A DNA stretch of 30,883 nt from JBEIJQ01 sp040380145 (GCA_040380145.1 JBEIJQ010000016.1:1-30883); one strand, 5' to 3'; positions 1 through 7,934 are shown, counted from the first letter of the stretch. Notes: generated by a model from the letters alone, not told the origin. Made by a program: numbers and translations.

Positions 1-310
1 AGTCTGTCGAGAGGTGGATCATCCGCGCGCCGATCTCGGCACAGGTCTCGGCCATCCATCCTGGGGCCTCGGCGTTGGCCCGGAAAGCGGCCTCGGCCTC
101 GGTTTCGGCCTTGTCCACTTGGGTATATGCGGCGCAGTTCAACACCCAATCCGGGCGCAGGTCGCGCAGGCATTGCCGGACGGAGTGTTCGTCCTGCAGA
201 TCCATTTCCGAGCGGCCCAAGAAGGTGAAACGCCATTGGGGGCGGTCGGCAGAGATTTCTTTCAGCTCGGAGCCGACTTGTCCGGTGCAACCGGTGACGA
301 GGATGTGCAT
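1..310 (-). CDS. rfbD: dTDP-4-dehydrorhamnose reductase, N-terminal part (cut by window edge)
   Basis: Enzyme of the last step of dTDP-L-rhamnose synthesis, which reduces dTDP-4-keto-L-rhamnose with NAD(P)H in the cytoplasm to supply rhamnose for surface polysaccharide. Only the first 103 codons are present; the gene runs off the left edge. The protein starts MHILVTGCTGQVG, a Rossmann GxxGxxG nucleotide-binding loop at residues 7-13. It continues with the NCAAYTQVDKAE stretch and ends at HLSTD, where full-length members continue into the STDYVFDG motif. The start is the ATG at 310, 22 nt after the stop of the upstream DUF58 gene, so the two are probably co-transcribed. Family assignment is firm. 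The catalytic YxxxK lies outside the window, so another RmlD-like reductase is not fully excluded. Confidence 0.88.
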   Translation of the reverse strand, partial: MHILVTGCTGQVGSELKEISADRPQWRFTFLGRSEMDLQDEHSVRQCLRDLRPDWVLNCAAYTQVDKAETEAEAAFRANAEAPGWMAETCAEIGARMIHLSTD

Positions 311-332
311 AGGGAATAGGTGAAATGAACGC

Positions 333-1259
333 TTATTTCATCCGCCCCCGTTTGACCAGATAGGGGAGGAGCACCTGCCGGAAATCCTCGTTGACATCCG
401 CTTCCACGAAATCGATCTTGTACTGCAGGCACTTCAATTTGAGGGTTTCCTTGTGCTTTTGCACCTGGGAAACGTAGTGGTCTTTCACTTCGTTGGATTG
501 CAGGCGCACCTGCTCGGCAGTTTCCAGGTCGATGAACAGATAGGGGCGGTTCTCGAAATCGAACTCCAGTTCCAGTTTTTTGTCCACTACGTGGAAAAGG
601 ATCACCTCGTGCTTGTTGTATTTGAGGTGTTGCAGGGCCGAAAAAATGGATTCCATGTCGTCGGAATGCTCGAACATATCGCTGAAAATCACTACCAACG
701 AACGGCGGTGGATGCTTTCGGCGATTTCGTGCAGCGATTTGGCGGCCTGTGTTTTTTTGTTTTTGGGCGGGTTGTCCAGCAGCTTGAGCAGTTCGGACAT
801 CAACAGATGATAGTGCTGGGTGGTGGATTTCACTTGGCTCTGCCAATCGAGGGTTTCGCCGAAAATGCTCAGTCCGAAGGCATCGCGCTGCCGCATCAAA
901 AGGTTCATCAGGGAGGCGGCGGACAAAACACTGAACGCCAATTTGTTGACCAATGGTTTTCCCTTGGGGGCATCGCCGGGGAAAAACATGGACGAGGAGG
1001 CGTCCACCACGATGCGGCACCGCAGGTTGGTTTCTTCCTCGAAGCGCTTGGAGAACATCTTGTCGGTGCGCCCGAAGACGCGCCAATCCACGTTTTTGAG
1101 CGGGTCGCCCACATTGTACAGGCGGTGTTCGGCGAACTCCACCGAAAAGCCGTGGAAGGGGCTTTTGTGCAGGCCGATGATGAATCCTTCGACCGCTTGG
1201 CGGGCAAGCAGTTCGAGTTTTCCGGTTTCTCGGACGTCGTATTGGCTGAGGATGTTCAT
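333..1259 (-). CDS. DUF58 domain protein with vWA-like fold
   Basis: 308-residue DUF58-family protein. The family signature YNVGDPLKNVDWRVFGR lies at about residues 48-64. It is followed by a von Willebrand A-like beta strand ending in DASSSM (86-91), a MIDAS-type DxSxS metal site. A second vWA core strand reads VVIFSDMFEH. DUF58 proteins usually work with MoxR-type AAA+ ATPases in Bacteroidota, possibly as metal-dependent assembly or chaperone modules; no MoxR gene is in this window. The start is set at the ATG at 1259 (MNILSQYD). The longer reading from the TTG at 1283 would begin inside a -7 promoter box. No signal peptide or membrane segment is seen. The physiological role is unknown. Confidence 0.85.
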   Translation of the reverse strand: MNILSQYDVRETGKLELLARQAVEGFIIGLHKSPFHGFSVEFAEHRLYNVGDPLKNVDWRVFGRTDKMFSKRFEEETNLRCRIVVDASSSMFFPGDAPKGKPLVNKLAFSVLSAASLMNLLMRQRDAFGLSIFGETLDWQSQVKSTTQHYHLLMSELLKLLDNPPKNKKTQAAKSLHEIAESIHRRSLVVIFSDMFEHSDDMESIFSALQHLKYNKHEVILFHVVDKKLELEFDFENRPYLFIDLETAEQVRLQSNEVKDHYVSQVQKHKETLKLKCLQYKIDFVEADVNEDFRQVLLPYLVKRGRMK

Positions 1260-1280
1260 ATAGTGGGAACCTGTTTGCCC

Positions 1281-1288
1281 CAAAGATA
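1281..1288 (-). promoter_or_regulatory. -7 box upstream of the DUF58 gene
   Basis: Minus-strand TATCTTTG matches the Bacteroidota -7 consensus TAnnTTTG and sits 21 nt before the DUF58 start. I found no TTTG at the usual spacing upstream, so the call rests on the -7 box and its position. Confidence 0.45.
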
Positions 1289-1296
1289 GCGATTTG

Positions 1297-1328
1297 TTTG
1301 TTTGTGCCCCGTGTTTGGAGTAGCTTTG
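1297..1328 (+). promoter_or_regulatory. Bacteroidota-type promoter of kmo
   Basis: TTTG (1297-1300), a 20-nt spacer and TAGCTTTG (1321-1328) match the TTTG / N19-21 / TAnnTTTG promoter of Bacteroidota. Transcription would start near 1335, leaving a leader of about 26 nt before the kmo ATG. TTTG is tandemly repeated (1293-1304), so the exact -33 copy is uncertain. Confidence 0.72.
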
Positions 1329-1360
1329 CCGAAACGTATTTTTGCCAAAAAACTTGCGCT

Positions 1361-2695
1361 ATGCCCCAAAACGCTGCCGTTGTCGGATCCGGACTGGTCG
1401 GGTCGTTGATGTCCATATTTTTGGCCCGCCGAGGCTTTGAAGTGGATGTGTACGAACGCCGTGCCGACATGCGCCGCGCCGGTTATGCCGGCGGCCGTTC
1501 GATCAACCTCGCCATGAGCCACCGCGGCTGGAAAGCGCTCGAGGCGGCGGGGATTGCCGATGACATCCGTTCGGTGGGCATTCCCATGTACGGTAGGATG
1601 ATCCACGACCGGGCGGGCAAATTGACCTATCAGCCTTACGGCAAGGAAGGCCAGGCCATATTCTCTGTTTCGCGGGGCGGGCTCAATCGGGCGCTGCTGG
1701 AGTTGGCCGATGCCTATTCCAATGTGCGCTACCATTTCGAGCATGTGTGCGAGGAGTACGACCTCTCGTCCGGCAAACTGCGTTTTTCGCTGCCGGAAGG
1801 CGGCTCGGTCGAGATGCGCCCCGACTTGGTCCTCGGCACGGACGGTGCTTTTTCCGCCGTGCGGATGTCGATGATGAAGCGTCCCGGATTTGATTTTTCC
1901 CAGACCTATCTGGAGCACGGATACAAAGAACTGACCATCCCGGCCGGTCCGAACGGTTCTTTCCGTCTCGAAAAAAATGCCCTGCACATCTGGCCGCGCG
2001 GGAATTTCATGATGATCGCCCTGCCCAACCCGGACGGCAGTTTCACCTGTACGCTGTTTTTGCCGATGGAAGGGGATATCGCTTTCGAGCAGCTCAACAC
2101 CCCCTCCGAGGTGGAGGCGTTTTTCCGCGATTGGTTTGCCGACAGCGTTTCGCTGATCGATCGGCTGACGGAGGAATTTTTCGAAAACCCCACATCCCAT
2201 CTGGTCACGGTCAAGTGCAAGCCCTGGAACTTCGGCAACGCGCTGCTGATCGGCGATGCGGCCCATGCGATCGTGCCTTTTTACGGACAGGGGATGAACG
2301 CCGGTTTCGAAGACTGCACCATTCTGGACGCCATGATGGAGGATTGGAAGGGCGACTGGCCGGGGCTTTTCCGCGAGTTCGGCCGCGTACGGGTCAAGGA
2401 CGGCAACGCCATTGCCGAACTGGCCCACCGCAATTTCGTGGAGATGCGCGATTTGGTGGCCGATCCGATGTTTTTGTTGCGCAAAAAAATTTCCGCCCAC
2501 CTGCACGAACGGGTACCGGCTTTCATGCCGGTCTATTCCATGGTTTCGTTCAGCAGCATCCCGTATTCGGAGGCCTTGCTCGAAGAAGATCGCCAAAACC
2601 GCTTGTTCGGCCAGATCCTTTCGATGCCCGACATCGAACAGCGTTGGGACAGCCCGGAAGTGGAGGCCGAAGTGCGGAGGTTTTACGGGGTTTGA
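1361..2695 (+). CDS. kmo: Kynurenine 3-monooxygenase
   Basis: FAD-dependent monooxygenase that hydroxylates L-kynurenine to 3-hydroxykynurenine with NADPH and O2. This is a step of tryptophan breakdown and of the kynurenine route to quinolinate and NAD. The 444-residue length fits the family. The FAD Rossmann motif is GSGLVG at 9-14. The substrate-side signature GRSINLAMSHRG follows at about 46-57. The second FAD motif GDAAHAIVPFYGQGMNAGFE at about 298-317 is almost diagnostic of KMO among class A flavin hydroxylases. A longer open frame exists upstream, but the ATG at 1361 is the start because the promoter box lies inside the extension. Bacterial members are soluble, and the C-terminal region here shows no clear membrane helix. 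Other kynurenine genes are not in the window. Confidence 0.93.
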   Translation: MPQNAAVVGSGLVGSLMSIFLARRGFEVDVYERRADMRRAGYAGGRSINLAMSHRGWKALEAAGIADDIRSVGIPMYGRMIHDRAGKLTYQPYGKEGQAIFSVSRGGLNRALLELADAYSNVRYHFEHVCEEYDLSSGKLRFSLPEGGSVEMRPDLVLGTDGAFSAVRMSMMKRPGFDFSQTYLEHGYKELTIPAGPNGSFRLEKNALHIWPRGNFMMIALPNPDGSFTCTLFLPMEGDIAFEQLNTPSEVEAFFRDWFADSVSLIDRLTEEFFENPTSHLVTVKCKPWNFGNALLIGDAAHAIVPFYGQGMNAGFEDCTILDAMMEDWKGDWPGLFREFGRVRVKDGNAIAELAHRNFVEMRDLVADPMFLLRKKISAHLHERVPAFMPVYSMVSFSSIPYSEALLEEDRQNRLFGQILSMPDIEQRWDSPEVEAEVRRFYGV

Positions 2696-2717
2696 GCCGG
2701 AGCTTGTCCCGTGAAAA

Positions 2718-3359
2718 TCAGAATTTGAGCCGCAGATCCGACAGGATCATCTCCAGCAGGGGGTCCTGTTTGGGCTCGTACCCTTTTTTCAAGTTGAACC
2801 CGAAAGTGCGCGCCACCTGTTGCCACTTGAAGGCCTGCCAGCCTCCGCGCAATTCGCCTATCACATCGTAGAAGGGCGTTTTGAGCTCCCTTTCGATCAT
2901 TTTGATCAGGATGTAGCCTTGGAGCTTGGTGAGTTTTTTGAGGTCTTTTTCGTACAGTCCGCGCAAGTCCTTTTCCCGGTCACGGGTGTATTTTTTCTTT
3001 TTGCCTTTTTTCAACTGTTCGGTCAAAGCCTTTTCCTCGCGATAGACGCGGAGGGCTTCCACGGCAAAAGGATAGACTTTCAGAGCGTTGTAGCGGATCT
3101 GCAAGTAGTGGCGGCGTTCGTCTGGAGTGGCGAAATTCCTTTTGTCCGAACGGTAGATCGTGTCCAGATCGACTTCTACGGGAATGGTATCGCCTTCCAG
3201 CACGATGGCATGGCGGGTACGGCCGAATGCATCGGTAAAGGTGATCTCGATCTCATCCGATTGGGCGCACAGCGGAGCCGCCCCGACGGCCAGCAGGAGG
3301 GCCGTGAAAAGCCATTTTCCGATAATGTTCGGATCAGAGTATGAGCATGGCGTCGCCAT
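2718..3359 (-). CDS. DUF4294 secreted/envelope protein
   Basis: 213-residue protein resembling the Bacteroidota-specific DUF4294 family. Residues 1-33 form a likely signal peptide with a hydrophobic core (WLFTALLLAVGAAPLCAQ). The body is charged. It has a conserved-looking helix (RRHYLQIRYNALKVYPFAVEA, about residues 85-105) and a Lys-rich stretch (LKKGKKKKYTRDREK). The C-terminal half, LQGYILIKMIERELKTPFYD, is also typical. The proposed ATG overlaps the end of queA by 26 nt, so translation may be coupled. Function is unknown; export to the periplasm is inferred from the signal peptide. The start could lie slightly downstream if the overlap is not real. Confidence 0.78.
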   Translation of the reverse strand: MATPCSYSDPNIIGKWLFTALLLAVGAAPLCAQSDEIEITFTDAFGRTRHAIVLEGDTIPVEVDLDTIYRSDKRNFATPDERRHYLQIRYNALKVYPFAVEALRVYREEKALTEQLKKGKKKKYTRDREKDLRGLYEKDLKKLTKLQGYILIKMIERELKTPFYDVIGELRGGWQAFKWQQVARTFGFNLKKGYEPKQDPLLEMILSDLRLKF

Positions 3360-4392
3360 AGCTGTAAAAGCGGTATTCCTCCTGTTGGGCGATTTCGTAG
3401 GCCTTCATGATCAGGTCGTGACCGCCGAAAGCGCACACCATGATGAGCAGGCTGGATTTCGGCAGGTGGAAATTCGTGATCATGGAATTGGCGATGCTGA
3501 AATCGTAGGGCGGATAAATGAACTTGTTGGTCCAACCCTCGCCCGGTTTCAGGAAATTTTCGGCGGAAACGCAGGTTTCCATGGCCCGCATGGTGGTGGT
3601 GCCCACGGCGCAGACCCGCTTTCCGGCATTCTTGGCATTGTTGACCAACTCGCTGGTCTCTTTGGAAATGTTGAAGTACTCGGCGTCCATGCGGTGCTTG
3701 GAGAGGTCTTCCACGTCGATGCTGCGGAAAGTGCCCAGGCCGATGTGCAGGGTGATCTCTGAAAAGTGCACGCCGTTGAGCTGCATGCGCTTCATCAGCG
3801 AATTGCTCAGGTGCAAGCCGGCGGTCGGGGCGGCCACGGCGCCGATCTCTTTGGCGTACACCGTTTGGTAGCGTTCGCGGTCGGAGGCTTCCGGTTCGCG
3901 GGTGATGTAGCGCGGCAAGGGGGTCTGGCCGAGCGAATCGAGGCGGTTGCGGAACTCTTCTTCGGGGCCGTCGAACAAAAAGCGGATCGTCCGCCCACGC
4001 GAAGTGGTGTTGTCCACCACCTCGGCCACGAGGATGTCGTTGTCGTTTTCGTCGGTGAAATACAGCTTGTTGCCCACGCGGATCTTTCTGGCCGGATCCA
4101 CGAGCACGTCCCAAAGCCGCATCTCCTTGTTCAGTTGGCGCAACAGGAACACTTCGATCTCCGCACCGGTCTTTTCTTTTTTGCCGTACATCCGGGCAGG
4201 GACTACCCGGGTATTGTTGAGCACGAGCACATCGTCTTCTCCGAAAATGCCGAGGATGTCCTTGAACAGTTTGTGCTCGATGGTGCCGGTTTTTCGGTTG
4301 ATCACCATCAGGCGGGCGTCTTCACGGTTTTCGGCGGGGTATTCTGCGACCAGTTTTTTGGGAAGATCGAAATCGAATTGGGAAAGTTTCAT
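3334..4392 (-). CDS. queA: tRNA preQ1(34) S-adenosylmethionine ribosyltransferase-isomerase
   Basis: Transfers and isomerises the ribosyl group of SAM onto preQ1 in tRNA (position 34 of GUN anticodons), giving epoxyqueuosine. The protein is 352 residues, normal for QueA. Landmarks include LPKKLVAEYPAENREDARL near the N terminus and VLVLNNTRVVPARMYGKK at about 73-90. AAPTAGLHLSNSLM and HIGLGTFRSIDVEDL follow at mid-length, then the C-terminal YPPYDFSIANSMITNFHLPK. The ATG at 4392 (MKLSQFDFDLP) is chosen over a longer reading that lacks family similarity. The gene is last but one in the minus-strand series after the sigma/anti-sigma pair and may have its own promoter at 4450. Confidence 0.95.
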   Translation of the reverse strand: MKLSQFDFDLPKKLVAEYPAENREDARLMVINRKTGTIEHKLFKDILGIFGEDDVLVLNNTRVVPARMYGKKEKTGAEIEVFLLRQLNKEMRLWDVLVDPARKIRVGNKLYFTDENDNDILVAEVVDNTTSRGRTIRFLFDGPEEEFRNRLDSLGQTPLPRYITREPEASDRERYQTVYAKEIGAVAAPTAGLHLSNSLMKRMQLNGVHFSEITLHIGLGTFRSIDVEDLSKHRMDAEYFNISKETSELVNNAKNAGKRVCAVGTTTMRAMETCVSAENFLKPGEGWTNKFIYPPYDFSIANSMITNFHLPKSSLLIMVCAFGGHDLIMKAYEIAQQEEYRFYSYGDAMLIL

Positions 4393-4431
4393 CGGAGGCG
4401 AAGGCCATGTAGAGCGTGAAAGAATCTGGCA

Positions 4432-4457
4432 TCCCGTTGAAACGGGACGCAAAGATA
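4432..4457 (-). promoter_or_regulatory. -7 box and adjoining hairpin before queA
   Basis: Minus-strand TATCTTTG (4457-4450) matches the Bacteroidota -7 box. Immediately downstream, 4432-4446 forms a small hairpin with stem TCCCGT/ACGGGA and a TGAA loop, at or next to the expected transcription start. No well-spaced TTTG was found upstream (the nearest CAAA on the plus strand is only 14 nt away). The hairpin has no T tail, so it is not a terminator for the anti-sigma gene. Confidence 0.42.
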
Positions 4458-4510
4458 ACGCTATAAATAGTCAAATGTCAAGTGCCCTTCTTGTTTTCTG
4501 TTGGGGCGGG

Positions 4511-4762
4511 CTACAACTTCTTGTTGTTCAGCTGTATTTTGGACTTTATGTTCTGCACGATTGCCGGGGACACAGTTTTTCGTTGGATCTTGCTTCTCAG
4601 GAAGTCGTGGAACGATTTTTCTTTGTTGAAACGGTCCATCAAGGCCGGTGATTGTTGCAGTGAGTCGAGGAATTCTTGCTCCTCCGATGTGGACAGTTCG
4701 TTGTCCAAGAATGCGTTCAACTGTTGGTTGAAGGCGGATTCGCTTGGGAAATGGCCGTACAT
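4511..4762 (-). CDS. Small putative anti-sigma factor lacking the zinc-finger cysteines
   Basis: 83-residue acidic protein encoded 41 nt downstream of an ECF sigma factor gene on the same strand. Its N-terminal segment QQLNAFLDNELSTSEEQEFL resembles the start of zf-HC2/anti-sigma domains, which typically carry a YLDGEL-like segment. The HxxxCxxC zinc motif of ZAS domains is absent; the protein has no cysteine at all. No transmembrane segment is present, so it would be a soluble, zinc-free partner. The C terminus is helical and basic (RSKIQRKTV, IKSKIQLNNKK). Binding to the neighbouring sigma factor is inferred from position and the short N-terminal resemblance; it could instead be an unrelated small regulator. 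Confidence 0.6.
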   Translation of the reverse strand: MYGHFPSESAFNQQLNAFLDNELSTSEEQEFLDSLQQSPALMDRFNKEKSFHDFLRSKIQRKTVSPAIVQNIKSKIQLNNKKL

Positions 4763-4803
4763 GGCAATGGAATTTTTGGTGAAAAAATGGGGTTTGCAAA
4801 AAA

Positions 4804-5394
4804 TTATCCGCGTCGATCCACGTAGCCGAGCTGGCTTCCGTACTCCGACAAGTGGGTTTTGAGCTGGTTGCGCGCGCGGCTGATCCGTGAACGCACGGTG
4901 CCGATGGGCACATTCAGTACAGAGGCGATGTCATCGTAGGACATTCCTTCTTGGTCGCACATGATGATGATGCTCCTGAAATCCGGGCTCAGTTGGTTGA
5001 GCGCATTCGTCACTTCGTCGCCGAGCATTTGGGCAAAAAAATCTTCGCCAAGATCCACAAAGGGCTGAGGGGCAGATTTCTCTTCGGAGGTGCCTTTGAA
5101 AAAGTACTTGTCGATGTCTTCCGTGGTCATCGATCTCGATTTTTGGCGGTAACGGTTGATGAAACCGTTTTTCAGGATCGTGAAAAGCCAAGCCTTGGCA
5201 TTGGTTCCCTCCTTGTACTGCGAAATCGAACGACAGGCCTTGAAAAAGGCGTCTTGGACCAAATCGTTGGACTCGGCCTCGTCGTAACGGGTCAAACTCA
5301 TGGCAAAATTGTACATCGATCCGATATGTTGCACCAATTCGTTTTCGATCAGTGCAGTCTGCTCGGGAGTCAATGGGGTATCTTCTCGTTGCAT
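4804..5394 (-). CDS. ECF-type RNA polymerase sigma factor (sigma-70 family)
   Basis: 196-residue extracytoplasmic-function sigma factor. Region 2 reads LVQHIGSMYNFAMSLTR then EAESNDLVQDAFFKACRSI, followed by AWLFTILKNGFINRYRQKSR (2.3-2.4, promoter melting and -10 recognition). Region 4 reads LSPDFRSIIIMCDQEGMSYDDIASVL and then NVPIGTVRSRISRARNQLKTHL, the helix-turn-helix for -35 binding. The linker is longer than minimal ECF proteins (about 40 residues, SEEKSAPQPFVDLGEDFF). The ATG at 5394 (MQREDTPLTPEQ) is preferred because the upstream reading starts inside the -7 box at 5403-5410. It is followed by the small anti-sigma candidate. The regulated genes are unknown. Confidence 0.93.
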   Translation of the reverse strand: MQREDTPLTPEQTALIENELVQHIGSMYNFAMSLTRYDEAESNDLVQDAFFKACRSISQYKEGTNAKAWLFTILKNGFINRYRQKSRSMTTEDIDKYFFKGTSEEKSAPQPFVDLGEDFFAQMLGDEVTNALNQLSPDFRSIIIMCDQEGMSYDDIASVLNVPIGTVRSRISRARNQLKTHLSEYGSQLGYVDRRG

Positions 5395-5402
5395 GGTGGG
5401 AA

Positions 5403-5410
5403 CAAAGTTA
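5403..5410 (-). promoter_or_regulatory. -7 box upstream of the sigma factor gene
   Basis: Minus-strand TAACTTTG matches TAnnTTTG and lies 8 nt before the sigma factor ATG, so the leader would be almost absent. No TTTG lies at 19-21 nt; an A-rich run on the plus strand at 5422-5427 is nearer than normal. Confidence 0.38.
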
Positions 5411-5794
5411 AAGCGTTTGCCCAAAAAACAGTTGCGTTTGGACGATCGTTGTGGAAGTTGATTGTCGTTGACGGAACAAACGCCGGCACAGTCTTTTGGA
5501 AGTTTATCTCAAACCTATTTCAGCGAAATTTGGTTCCCCGCCCTTGCGGCTTTGTTTTTTGACAAGAGCATTTTTCACAACGGTGTACGAAATCTATGAG
5601 CCAAATCGAAGGGGCAAGCAGTTTCGAAAGTCAAATGATGCCGCGAAAATAAATTATTTTCAAATTTTTAATTAATTTTTATGAAAAAATAAAAAAACGT
5701 CCGCGGAAGCGGTTTTTCGAAAAAAATCGTCGGTTGAAAAAAAAGCCGGTCTCGTGCCCGCCGCGCCGCGGAGGGTTTGGACGTGGTTAGCTGA

Positions 5795-5825
5795 GTTGAT
5801 CTTTCCGAAAAAAAAACTACCTTTG
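5795..5825 (+). promoter_or_regulatory. Promoter of the epimerase-lipoprotein pair
   Basis: GTTG (5795-5798), a 19-nt spacer and TACCTTTG (5818-5825) match the Bacteroidota promoter with one mismatch in the -33 element. The predicted leader is about 55 nt. Confidence 0.55.
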
Positions 5826-5885
5826 GCCGCCCATCGCCAACGAGCATGGGCATGAAAGTTTCGTACAGGTCAAAATTCCCCCGCC

Positions 5886-6857
5886 ATGAAAACCGCCCTT
5901 GTCACCGGAGCCGGTGGATTTATCGGAAGCCATTTGGTCAAACGCCTCAAAGCGGAAGGATTCTGGGTCCGCGGAGCCGATCTCAAATTCCCCGAATTTT
6001 CGCCCACGGAGGCCGACGATTTCGCGATCGGCGATCTGCGCGACCAATCTTTTTGCAAGGCGATCTTGGACAGGCCCTTCGACGAGGTGTACCAGTTGGC
6101 CGCTGATATGGGCGGCGCCGGGTTCATTTTCACCGGCGAGAACGATGCGGACATCATGCACAATTCCGCCGGCATCAACCTGAACATCCTGCACGAGGCA
6201 GTCCAATGCGGCGTGCGCAAGATTTTTTACTCTTCCTCTGCCTGCATTTATCCCGAATTCAACCAGACCGATCCGGACAATCCGAATTGTTCGGAGGATT
6301 CCGCCTATCCGGCCCTGCCCGACAGCGAATACGGCTGGGAAAAATTGTTCAGCGAGCGATTGTTTTTCGCCTTCCACCGCAATTACGGGCTGGATGTGCG
6401 CGTGGCGCGTTTCCACAACATCTTCGGGCCGGAAGGGACTTGGACCGGCGGACGCGAGAAAGCGCCCGCGGCGATCTGCCGCAAAGTGGCCCAAGCACCG
6501 GACGGCGGAAAAATCGACATTTGGGGCGACGGCAAGCAGACCCGGTCTTTTCTCTACATAGACGAATGCTTGGAAGGAGTGCGCAGGATGATGGACGGAT
6601 CTTTCCGAGGGCCGCTCAACATCGGTTCCGACGAAATGGTCACGATCAACCAACTGGCCGAATATGCCATCGCTATTTCGGGCAAGCGTATAGATGTCCA
6701 CCACATCCCCGGCCCGCTCGGCGTTCGGGGGCGCAATTCCGACAACCGCCTGATCGAAAAGGAACTGCAATGGAAGCCTTCCTTGCCGCTGCGCGACGGA
6801 TTGGCCAAAACCTATCGTTGGATCGAAGCCCAAGTGCGTTCAAATTCCGACCGATGA
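5886..6857 (+). CDS. GDP-mannose 3,5-epimerase-like NAD-dependent sugar epimerase
   Basis: 323-residue extended short-chain dehydrogenase/epimerase. The NAD loop is GAGGFIG at 8-14. AADMGGAGFI (72-81), SSSACIYPEF (116-125) and EYGWEKLFSE (148-157) carry the family Ser/Cys and YxxxK residues (C120, Y149, K153). HNIFGPEGTWTGGREKAPAA (177-196) is very close to plant GDP-mannose 3,5-epimerase, including the second catalytic Lys (K192). The expected reaction is GDP-D-mannose to GDP-L-galactose or GDP-L-gulose. In bacteria this probably feeds exopolysaccharide or LPS sugars, which agrees with rfbD at the left edge. The stop overlaps the next ATG (ATGA at 6854). A related nucleotide-sugar epimerase with other specificity is possible. 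Confidence 0.87.
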   Translation: MKTALVTGAGGFIGSHLVKRLKAEGFWVRGADLKFPEFSPTEADDFAIGDLRDQSFCKAILDRPFDEVYQLAADMGGAGFIFTGENDADIMHNSAGINLNILHEAVQCGVRKIFYSSSACIYPEFNQTDPDNPNCSEDSAYPALPDSEYGWEKLFSERLFFAFHRNYGLDVRVARFHNIFGPEGTWTGGREKAPAAICRKVAQAPDGGKIDIWGDGKQTRSFLYIDECLEGVRRMMDGSFRGPLNIGSDEMVTINQLAEYAIAISGKRIDVHHIPGPLGVRGRNSDNRLIEKELQWKPSLPLRDGLAKTYRWIEAQVRSNSDR

Positions 6858-7924
6858 CTGCCATCAGGTGGCTGTTCGCGGCCGCTCTGCTCGCGTTCGC
6901 TGCTTGTGGCCCCAACGGCCCACCGCAGGGGGAGTGCCTCGTGGTGTCCGTTCCCAATGCCCAGCTTTGGAGCGCCCCGTCTGGCCGTTCGGAGGTTTTG
7001 CAGGTTTTGGCAAAAGGGACCGCCGTTTTTTTTCTGTACGAGGTCAGTGCCGAGACTTACACAATGGTGCTGGAAGGAAAGTCCCAAGAAGGATGCTGGA
7101 TAAAGGTCTCGACCCCGCAGCGTGATTCGGGCTGGATCTTTTCGGGCGCGGTCGCTTGGGACCGGGCCTCTTGCCCACAATTGGAGCGGGCCCTTGCAGA
7201 AAGCCGCCCGCGCCGATTTTTGGGGACCGAATTTTTCGACCGTGCACACCGGATAAAAAATCAGCTCAGTTCGGCCCGATCGGATCACGAATTGGCCGGA
7301 TCTTTTCTGTCGGCCCGGCAATTCAGGTCGGATCTGGAAACGCTTTTGGCCGAAAAACTCCGCAAGGAGCCTCCCGGCGACCGTCCCGATTGGTTTTGGC
7401 TCAACGACCATCTTCCGGGCATGTTGCTCCAATCGGATGAGAAAAAGAATGGATTTCGGGTCTTTTTCGATTATCGCCCCTGGTTGGAGGCCGCCAAGAA
7501 AACCGAGGGCACGGAAGACGATCTTGCTATGGAAAGCCTCGTTTCGGCTTTCCCCCAGGACAGCACCGAGTCCGACCTGCCCGGATGGCGGTTTTTCGAT
7601 CCCGAACAAGGCTTTTTCAGCATGCTGGGCCGAGGGCGGCACTTGGCCATGCTGAGACGGGTGGACGAGGGCCTTCGCCAAGAGAACTCTTTTCGGCCGG
7701 TTTACAACGAACTGTTGCGCGCCGTCCTGGACGACCTGATCAATGCCCGTGCGTTTTGGGAATCGCCGGAGCGGCTGTTGGTCGAATACGAAGATATCCT
7801 CGCGGGCGATTTCGTGTTTTGGACGCCCGAACAGAAACTCACCTTGACCGTTCGCCGAGGGCAGCTCAAAGAATGGAAAAAAAACGGGCTGGTCGTCAAC
7901 GGCTTCGACGGCGGGAATCGCTGA
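6854..7924 (+). CDS. SH3-like domain lipoprotein of unknown function
   Basis: 356-residue exported protein whose ATG overlaps the epimerase stop (ATGA), indicating coupled translation. The N terminus has a hydrophobic core and a lipobox-like AFAAC with the Cys at residue 18; the Phe at -3 is unusual, so lipidation is likely but not certain. Residues about 30-100 resemble a bacterial SH3 (SH3b) domain: NAQLWSAPSGRSEVLQVLAK, then CWIKV and SGWIFSGAVAW. The remaining 250 residues are rich in aromatic and charged residues (PDWFWLNDHLPGMLL, FFDYRPWLEAAKK) and match no family I recognise. SH3b domains often bind peptidoglycan or peptides, so an envelope role is inferred. A link to the sugar product of its neighbour is only suggested by the overlap. 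Confidence 0.75.
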   Translation: MTAIRWLFAAALLAFAACGPNGPPQGECLVVSVPNAQLWSAPSGRSEVLQVLAKGTAVFFLYEVSAETYTMVLEGKSQEGCWIKVSTPQRDSGWIFSGAVAWDRASCPQLERALAESRPRRFLGTEFFDRAHRIKNQLSSARSDHELAGSFLSARQFRSDLETLLAEKLRKEPPGDRPDWFWLNDHLPGMLLQSDEKKNGFRVFFDYRPWLEAAKKTEGTEDDLAMESLVSAFPQDSTESDLPGWRFFDPEQGFFSMLGRGRHLAMLRRVDEGLRQENSFRPVYNELLRAVLDDLINARAFWESPERLLVEYEDILAGDFVFWTPEQKLTLTVRRGQLKEWKKNGLVVNGFDGGNR

Positions 7925-7934
7925 AGCCAATTGC

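Larger units (their letters stand above)
5395..5885. other. 491-nt divergent intergenic region with A+T-rich core
   Basis: No convincing gene is present between the sigma factor and the epimerase. The core at 5641-5700 is strongly A+T-rich. It contains a perfect small inverted repeat (AAAATAA-A-TTATTTT, 5647-5661), then TTAATTAA and A/T runs. Promoter boxes for the two divergent genes lie at the ends. The ORFs within it are short and have no family resemblance or credible start. Confidence 0.6.

Noticed and set aside
262..1470. A 402-codon minus-strand frame over the DUF58 and kmo regions
   Set aside because: Low-complexity Arg/Pro composition, overlaps the well-supported DUF58 gene and the two promoters.
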